DNA of 64,000 nt, from contig JANATG010000019.1 in the NCBI GenBank assembly GCA_029449235.1, positions 1,116,001-1,180,000 on the forward strand. Reading direction: 5' to 3'. The notes beneath the pieces were generated by a model. The model saw only the letters and a program-made list of their open reading frames with translations. It was not told where the DNA came from and did no database searches. This DNA comes from Linnemannia schmuckeri. Its lineage: Eukaryota > Mortierellomycota > Mortierellomycetes > Mortierellales > Mortierellaceae. Positions within the stretch are counted from its first letter, which is position 1. Each line of letters opens with the position of its first letter. Positions 56,897 to 64,000 of this stretch are shown here, piece after piece. Both the position numbers and the translations under genes were made by a program.

Positions 56897-59493
56897 AAAG
56901 GATGAGAATAAGAATGAGAATGAGAATGAGGATGAGAACCAATACAAAGGCGGGGATAAGAGTCAGGGATGAAAACAGGCGAAGGGGAGGAGAAGTTGGA
57001 CAAGCCCTAAAAATGACAACGGAGTTTTGTACACAGCGATCCTCTCACAGTGTGTCTGTCTGTTCTCTACCTCGGCAAGAGCAAATGCGAAGGCAAATGC
57101 AAAAAAAGGGGACAGAAAGAGAAACAAGGAAGGTTATTATGCACCATCGCGCCTTCGATGCCTCCGGACCATATTTTTTCATTTTATCATTTTTTTCATT
57201 TTCTCAGTGACTAGCAAACTAGCAACCATTCAATCAACAACATAAGCAACATATAATACACAAACGCTCCAAACAATCAACACGAAGGAACTGTTAATGC
57301 ATCCAACGGATTGTCATCGATAGTTGCAATTGTTTCCGAGATAAGGAGAACGAGAGAAACGGTGATGATGGGAAACAGAAAGAGCGGACAAGCAGACCAA
57401 CAAAAAAAAAGCGTCAAGTTACTCAACAGCTTCATCCATTCGTCCATTCGTTCATTTTATATCTGTCTCCTTCATCTTTATCACCCTCGTCACCCGACCA
57501 CAACAACAACCAACTAATTGTTCTCTCTGTTTCTCTTCTCCCTCCATCCCTTGTGAGTACCCCTGCCCGTACCAACGCCAACCCCGCACAACCCCCTTGC
57601 TTTATTTTTTCTTTTCACTTATGGCCACTGCCCACTGGACTATCTCGGAAATGACCTCTTTCTCTTTTCGCTTGTTAGTGGTCTTGGCGTTGGACGTTAT
57701 GAGACCATTCTTTCCCAAAAAACAAAAAGAAAAAAAAGCTTATGCATTGGGAGGGGGCGAAGGGGAGGCGAGTGGTGGTCGTGGGAAGATGTCAAAAGCT
57801 GGCTGACTCTTCTTTTTGCTCTTACTATATTGTGCCTGATTCCACAGTAAACAAAGTGAATGAAGGAAGTGAATAAAAAGACGCCCAATGAGAGACGACA
57901 AGAGCTAGCCCAAAATCGATATCCAATCACCCGCCACTCAGATCTTGCGAAAAACGCGATTCCTGGGAATCTTTCCTTTCCTCTCAACGCGAACTCATCC
58001 ATAGGGAATATGGTATAGCTTTGTGTGTGATGCATAGTCAAAGGAAGATGCTGTTCTCGAAGTCCAGTACTTATGGCTCGGATAGCAATACTCCTTTCTT
58101 TTCCTCTTCTCTTCCCTCCCTTTGTCCTGCGCCACTTTGAATCACTTATAAGGACAGGGGTTTCGGTGGCGTTATAGCAAAAACCATGCATGTGATACCC
58201 CTTCCTTTCCCCTCCTCGAGCCTTTTCCCTTTGCCTTCCCGGCACACATACAAAAAGCGACATGAGGTCAAGCTGAAAAAAAAAAGTTACGCAATAAACA
58301 AAAGAAGTAGTTGGGTTGGGGATCCTTACGAAGAAGAGAACGAAGGGAGAGTGGTGGGGGTAGGTTACGCTGACTGTCTTCCCTCTTTCTACTCAGAAAA
58401 GCATAATCTTTGGAAATATATTTGACTCCATCAGTCCTCAGCGGTTTTTCTCCTCAGAAAGAGTTCCCTTGTGATGATGAATGGAAGGAAGGATAGAAAC
58501 ACACGCGTACAGTGCTGTAATAGAGGAACGAGAAGAAAATTGTGAAAGGGAGAAACAGAGGGACGACAACGACAGAAGTTATCAAGGGTATTCAACGATA
58601 ACCAAACCTTGTGGTTACGAACAAAGAAGAAAGCAGTGTTTTTGGCGGCGCACATCTAAAGCGGCATATTGTTTTGAGAGTGTCATAGACAAGACAAAGA
58701 ATGGAGAGTCGTGGGTAGTGTATACCGAGAAGAATGACAGGCAGGATCTTTGGTGTGGGCGAGGTAAGGGTGTTTATGGAGAGGGCGGTGAGCAAAAGGG
58801 GACAGAAGCGAGAGTGTGCGGTACCTGTTGGTGATGTGGTGTGCAAAGGAGAGGGGCGGTCGACGAAAAGGAAGAAGAAGAGTGTGTGTACTGAATGATA
58901 GTGGGGTTACAAGGTTTTCTGCGCGAGTAGAGAGAGGCGATATTTAGGAAGTAGCTGGGGTGTCAGATGTAGCAACCAAGAAGAGAAGGAGAGGGTGGTG
59001 AGAGTGAGAGTGAAAGGACTGAGAGGAAAGAAGAGAAAGAAAGAAGAGTGGAGGTGACACAAAATGTATGGAATGGAGGAGAACAGCGATGCAAAAAATA
59101 TAAAAAAAAAAAGAAAAAAAAGAAGGGTTTACGCGAATTATTTTGAAAATAAATAATGTTAGCAATGGCGGATTTCGCATTACCCATCACCCATCACCAT
59201 CAAATATCAATCATGAATTTACTCTGCCCAATAATCCTCCTTGCTTTGCTGCCCTTTTCTTTTGCCGTTCCTTTTCCTTGACAAACACACCCTCACCGCT
59301 GCTGCTGCTGTCTGTTATTCTCCTGACATCAAACAGCCAAATCTCTCTCTCACCTGGCCACACCACCGACTACACGCTCGCATACGGCTCCTCAAAACAC
59401 ATTCCCTCCTTCCCTTCAAGGTAGCGCTTAACGTTGTTCGTTGTCTTTAATGATACAATACATCTTACTCCTGCTCCTGCTCCTGCTTTACGC
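56741..59493. other. Intergenic, no supported gene
   Basis: T-box promoter and leader at the left (with an A tract near 56867-56895), then low-complexity DNA. Frames at 57697-58263 and 58481-58834 have no domain and non-coding-like composition. Confidence 0.45.
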
Positions 59494-60307
59494 TCAAACA
59501 CCTCCACGGTACCCATACCCACTCGCAGCAGGCTTGTCCCCTTCCTCTCTACCACCAACAGGGACTCTAGGAGGCCCCGAAGGAGGCAACTTGCCATGCT
59601 CCTCAGTGCAATGGAAAAGCCGCTTCAACGACTCCAAGCAAATGGTGGGATCCTGCTGGTTCTTCATCACGCATGCGTCATAGTCCTTGATGAACGGGTC
59701 GCACATCTCCTTGACATGCTTGATGATCGGCACGCTATTATGTTGTAGTTGTTGGATTTTTTTTCCGTGGAGAATGGAATGGGAAGAACAGAAAAATAGG
59801 CAGTGTGAGAGAATTAGAGGGGATCGCAGGCCAATAGGAGAATATGTGCCGTTTGTACGGGAATGGCAACGATACTGTGTATGTGTAATAATAATAATAC
59901 GGGTGATGGGCAATAGCATAGCTGATATCGATGATATGGTGAGCGTAGAGACGTGGCGAATAGGAGAATTGATTTGTTCGCCGTGTCGTTTTCTTTTTTC
60001 TTTGTGCCTTGTTCAATATCAAATCGACAGAATAATAAAATCGGTACACTCATTACAAAAAAGAAAACAGAACACATTCAATTTACACAGGCCTGACATA
60101 ACTGAAACAGAGGAGAGAGAAAGTAAATAGAAAAACGTACTTGTCCTCGGAGCACTTGGCAAGGGCCCGCTTCTGGGTGATGCACTTAATGTCCCAGTTC
60201 TCAGGGTTCTGCGTCACGCACTTCTGGTACAGCTCCAACTGTAATCCACAGTGCTTCGTCACAAGTGCTACGGTGTTGTCTGCAACGTCCATGTGGAATA
60301 TGGCCAT
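59494..60307 (-). CDS. Twin-CX9C mitochondrial protein, CHCHD5/Mix14-like
   Basis: Two exons (60307-60141, 59734-59494) give 135 aa. Two coiled-coil-helix (CHCH) units: CGLQLELYQKC and CITQKRALAKC in exon 1, then CDPFIKDYDAC and CLESLKRLFHC in exon 2, each pair with the CX9C spacing. The PIIKHVKEMCDPF block and intron position between the two units fit CHCHD5 and yeast Mix14/Mic14. Proteins of this class are imported into the mitochondrial intermembrane space by the Mia40-Erv1 disulfide relay, needing no cleavable presequence; none is seen. The start is the first ATG (MAIFHMDVADNT); the second (60292) has a better context and is a fair alternative. A Gly/Tyr-rich tail (GYGYRGGV) is unconserved. 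Confidence 0.88.
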
Positions 60308-60717
60308 ATACTTCTTGGCAATGGAAGGGAAAAGGGTTAATGAAAAGGAAAGTTGATGCAACTTTTTTTACATAGAAAAAGAGATCTAATGGTGTTTACG
60401 TGACTGTTATTGAAATAGAACGAAGCAAAGTGGACAGACATAAGGGCAAAAAGCGCGACAATGTTTTTATTTAGGGCGAGGAGGAAAGTTTCCTTTTCTG
60501 GAATTGCAACTATGCTTTCTCTTGTCTTCTGCCTGCGTCAAATGTAGGAAAAGATCATGTGCTTCAAGAGATTGTATGCAAAAAGGTCTTTTGTGTATGA
60601 CAGATAGTACAGTAAAGAATAGATGAAAACTGACACAGTGAAAGAAAAATAGCAATGATCCAAAGGAGGTAGTCAAGCAATCAATCATTCACGGCCCACC
60701 ATGAGCGTCATCCCTTC
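60308..60717. other. Short intergenic gap
   Basis: Promoter of the CHCHD5-like gene and 3' flank of the RBR ligase gene, both on the minus strand. Nothing else seen. Confidence 0.6.
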
Positions 60718-61597
60718 CTACGCTCGCGATCGCTTGGCCTGGATCATAAACACGTTGGGAACACCAATCTCCGGCTATTTGTCCATCAGTAGCAAGAAAG
60801 TAGAAAATCATTCAGTTAGTCATCAGTCCTATCACTGAAAGAAAATAGTCCATACCTCATCAGCAGCACGCAAAGCATACCTTCTCGGAGATGGCGGCGG
60901 AGAGGTCGTCGGATCGTCGTCTTCTGCGGTCATGGCGCATCGTCCCGGCATCAGCCTGTCCATGTCCAGCATGTGGCGGTTCACCTTCCATAACAATGGC
61001 CAGCGTCTCGACCTGATCCGTATCACCATCGACCTGGACATTAGTGTCCTCCCATTCGTCAGGATACTTCTCCCACTGATCATCCGATCCTTGCTTTTCA
61101 GCAGGCTCCTCAACAGCCAGACGGCATCTAAAGAAGCCGCACCCAACATCCCACGCCTCCCGGCACACCCAGCAAAAGCGATGTCCGCACAGCATGCAAT
61201 CCACCTTATTACATCCATCGTCCCGGTGAATCAGAATGCAGCAGTTAGGGCACGGGTTCGTGTTGGCTAGTTTCCATTGCATCGTTCCAGTATCCAGGTC
61301 AGATCTCTCTTTGCCCTTGTATCCCATAGAACCAGCTAATGACGAGCTGTACGGTGAATAACTGTCGACCTTGCTAGCTCGGCTTCGTCGAGATGTAGGT
61401 GTGTTGGTCGTAATGACTGACCTCATGTGGTCAAAGCAACTCTCTGACTCATGATGGCTCGACACTCCGCACTGCAAACACAATTCCAGATCGCAGTTGT
61501 TGCTATCATATCAATCAAGGGAAACGAATGCAATGTTAGAATATGGACCAACAATTGAGGTAAAAAGAGAGGCAGAGTTGTAGTGATAACCATATAT

Positions 61598-61632
<35 letters not shown>

Positions 61633-63123
61633 TTACCACCAGTCCCAGCGGCACCAGCGCACATGCAAGAATTGAAGTTCTTTCCATTGTTCAGGCCGAA
61701 CCTCAAGACTCAACAACTCCTTGCTAAAGCGCACCAGAGCCTTTTTCACCTCCAATTGGCGTTTGCTCTCTGCACGAGTAATGACCTTGGAGCGGTCGGC
61801 CATCGTCCGTTTCGATATCCTGACAGACTCGACCGTGACTTCCCCGCACAGATCTGCAACTGTGACGAATTTGCCAGGTGCAGCCATTCCTGTAACTTCA
61901 GTAGGAGCACCCAAATGACCATATTCTTCCGTTTCCTCGACAGCATCAGTTCGAGTGACTACCCCCACGCTGTCGTTCTGCTCCGGGGATTGTAGGTTAA
62001 ACAGCTCGATCAAAGACACCATCAGATCCTTGTACATCTCCAGAACCCCAGTCGGCTTGGCAGGTTGCTGCTGTTTTCTCTGAAACAATGGGCTCGGGGC
62101 GGATCTATAGGCCGAATCCTGTTGAGGGTGAGCTGCCCGCGCATCGAGATGCTGCTGAAAGCCGACTGACTGTCCTCCCGCAGGTGCTCCGTGACTCCCC
62201 GACTGAAATGCCTGAGAATTCGAGTGTTGCCCTGGGTTAACTGGAGCTGGGGCTGGTGCCGGTGTCGGTGGTGCAGATCCTCCACCTAGAGCGCGCATAG
62301 CCAGACTCGAAAAGTACGACTGGGCCATTGAAGGAAGCGTGGCTGCATTCCCTTGGGGAGTGCCGCAGAATGATCGATAGTCCTTGATGAATTGCTGGAC
62401 GAGTCCCTGTGCTCGGACATCGCGCTTTGAGTGTCCCATGCCGCTGTGCTTGTGTCGTTTGCGTCCATCCATTGACGAAAACATCGTAGACGCCGATGAG
62501 GTTGACGAAGATGCCTCGGGGTTCAGACCTCCCAAGAATAAGAGTGATTTCAGCTGCTCCAAAAGGCTCTCGAACAAGGGCAGAAGATCCCGCGAAGGCA
62601 GACTCACAATCGACTGTTTGACACGGGAAATGGCGACCTCGTTGTCGCATCCGTTACAGAATCGCGAGAATGAACGGTATGGCTGATTATACTGCTGATA
62701 TTGAGCGAGTGTTGCCTGGTCCACATACTAAAGAAAGTTGAAACAAAGAAGAGTAAAGGTAGGTTAAAACAACCGACACGTGTCACATCATTGATCCCAA
62801 AGGCAAGTCACAAGTGGTAATTATTTTTTTTTAGTAGCACTTATGTCTAATAGGAAGAGATCCGAGCAATTGCTATACCTTGGACCATTCTGCGAGAGGG
62901 AGGGGATCTTGGCAGACAGGGCACTTGATCTTTGTAACGTCCAGTCCCCATGAGTTGCTGACGACCTCTTTGACGTATCTATTTTGCAGGACACGCAGGT
63001 ACGATAAAAATGTTGGTCAGTAACAGATTTCGAATATGTCCGTGTGCTGCTATTAGTATAAATGCTCTCTTTGTCTTTGTGTCATAAAAGGTGAGCCTTG
63101 GTATTCCTACGCGTGGTACAAAC

Positions 63124-63157
<34 letters not shown>

Positions 63158-63885
63158 GGTTTGTTTGGCATGTAGGAAGGGAAGAAGAAAGGGTGCTGTA
63201 CTGTGCAGTGCAATGGCATTTAAGGCTGGTCCAATCAGACGCCGGATTATCAAATGACCATGTTATTGTTTTTTGGTTCGAGTTGAGTAATGTTGTGTAT
63301 CCATAAACAAGAAAACTCTGGCACTTACTTTTGGAAGCAATCTCTGCAGAATTGGTCTCGGCACAATTCGAGGCAAAAGTCCAGCCGTGAGTCAAAGCAG
63401 ATCGAGCACCTTTGGAGATAGTACTCCATTTCATTCGACATTGCGTCGCCCTCTGATTCGTCGTCGCTGCCGTTATCGTATTCGTGATCATGTTCATGCT
63501 CGTGCTCGTGCTCGTGGTTGTCCTGTTCGTAATGCTGCAGTGCACCGTCATAGTCCATGGTTAACTCGGAGTTACTGTTGTGTCTTGGCAAGGATTGACG
63601 GAATTGGTGCTGTTGCTGCTGCTGTGTCGGTGGTGGTGGAGGAGCAAAGGAAGTGTGGTTGAAGTGAGCTCGATGAGAGGCTGGCTGCGTCTGTGTTCGT
63701 ACTGCTGCTGCTGTAGTTGTTGATGGAGATAAGGATGGTGAGGCAGATGAAGACGAGGCTGTGTTCCAGGGTGCTTGACGTGGTGGTGGTGGTGGTGGTG
63801 AGAGAGGAGGGAGAGCAAGTCTGAAGTTGGAGGAAGAGCTACCAGTCACATTGGATGACGATGAGGAAGAGGATGATGATGACAT
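60718..63885 (-). CDS. RBR-type (RING-IBR-RING) E3 ubiquitin ligase
   Basis: Five exons seen (63885-63329, 62978-62879, 62727-61637, 61502-60881, 60774-60718), 808 aa from the ATG at 63885. The frame stays open to the window edge, so an earlier start or exon is possible. A disordered Ser/Pro/Gln-rich N-terminus with a His-Glu repeat (HEHEHEHEHDHEYD) precedes RING1 (CSIC...CRDQFCRDC...KCPVC), which is split across exons 1 and 2. The IBR is interrupted: one part starts at FCNGCDNE in exon 3, followed by about 300 residues of low-complexity insertion, and it resumes at WCRWDWCNNCDLELCLQCG. RING2 (CPNCCILIHRDDGCNKVDCMLCGHRFCWVC) keeps the GCN cysteine expected to form the ubiquitin thioester. The final 18 codons are on a tiny exon (PEIGVPNVFMIQAKRSRA). 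Ariadne-like activity is inferred; substrates are unknown. Confidence 0.9.
61597..61630. repeat. (GA)n microsatellite in RBR intron
   Basis: About 17 GA units lying directly next to the splice donor of the long third exon; on the transcribed strand it is CT-rich. Confidence 0.9.
63124..63156. repeat. T tract of about 33 nt in first RBR intron
   Basis: Homopolymer within the intron 62979-63328; reads as poly-A in the transcript. Confidence 0.85.
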
Positions 63886-64000
63886 AGACGTCCGTATTGT
63901 TGTCGTTGTTGCTGTTGGTTGGGTATGATTCGAGGAATTGTTGTTACTCGTAAAGTGTCGACGCTGTGTGCTTGTTGAAGTAGAAGACGAAGAAGATGAA

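Noticed and set aside
57697..58263. 188-codon minus-strand frame upstream of the T-box gene
   Set aside because: Ends in an A/T tract, no domain, no splice context and codon use unlike the neighbouring genes.
1..64000. CRISPR arrays, bacterial operons, rRNA genes
   Set aside because: None seen; intron-rich eukaryotic genes and fungal protein families throughout.

Overview
The window looks like nuclear DNA of an early-diverging filamentous fungus, most likely Mortierellomycotina (Mortierella-type). This is an inference. It rests on short GT-AG introns with some yeast-like TACTAAC branch sites, long pyrimidine-rich leaders, many A/T homopolymers over 20 nt, families common in that group (F-box/LRR proteins, FAD monooxygenases, an MpaB-type oxygenase), and above all a T-box transcription factor, a family absent from Dikarya but known from some early-diverging fungi.

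Layout. 1-2.8 kb: a Polo-like kinase broken by a one-base frameshift, and a truncated second copy of its C-terminus. 4.2-10.4 kb: an MpaB-family oxygenase, a small secreted GPI-type Kre9/Knh1-like protein and a TTC36-like TPR protein. 10.4-19 kb: a gene-poor stretch of about 8.5 kb ahead of a Ser-rich disordered protein. 21.6-27.9 kb: a KLHDC4/Kel3-like kelch protein converging on an Rtg2-like Ppx/GppA protein. 29.0 kb: tRNA-Phe.

30.7-47.0 kb is the most unusual part: a large, mirror-symmetric inverted duplication centred near 38,898. Two arms of about 4.6 kb (32,818-37,438 and 40,357-44,977) appear identical except for two homopolymer lengths, around a 2.9 kb spacer. Each arm carries most of an intact FAD-dependent monooxygenase gene, a LINE fragment, a short LINE 3'-end insertion with 14-bp target-site duplications, and a tRNA-Ser(GCT). 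Outward of the arms the last part of the monooxygenase gene is mildly diverged. Beyond it on both sides lies an F-box/LRR gene in mirror orientation, a multiply frameshifted relic on the left and intact on the right. The inner edges of the arms fall in a repeat region dense in GGGCAAC/GTTGCCC motifs.

47-53.4 kb is largely unassigned but holds a decayed SNF2-type ATPase fragment. 53.4-56.7 kb encodes the T-box factor (minus strand). 59.5-60.3 kb encodes a twin-CX9C mitochondrial protein (CHCHD5/Mix14-like). 60.7 kb to the right edge encodes an RBR-type E3 ubiquitin ligase. Eukaryotic genes are transcribed singly, so no operon logic applies. The recognisable genes span cell wall, mitochondrial retrograde signalling, mitochondrial intermembrane-space biology, ubiquitination and transcription, with no obvious shared pathway.
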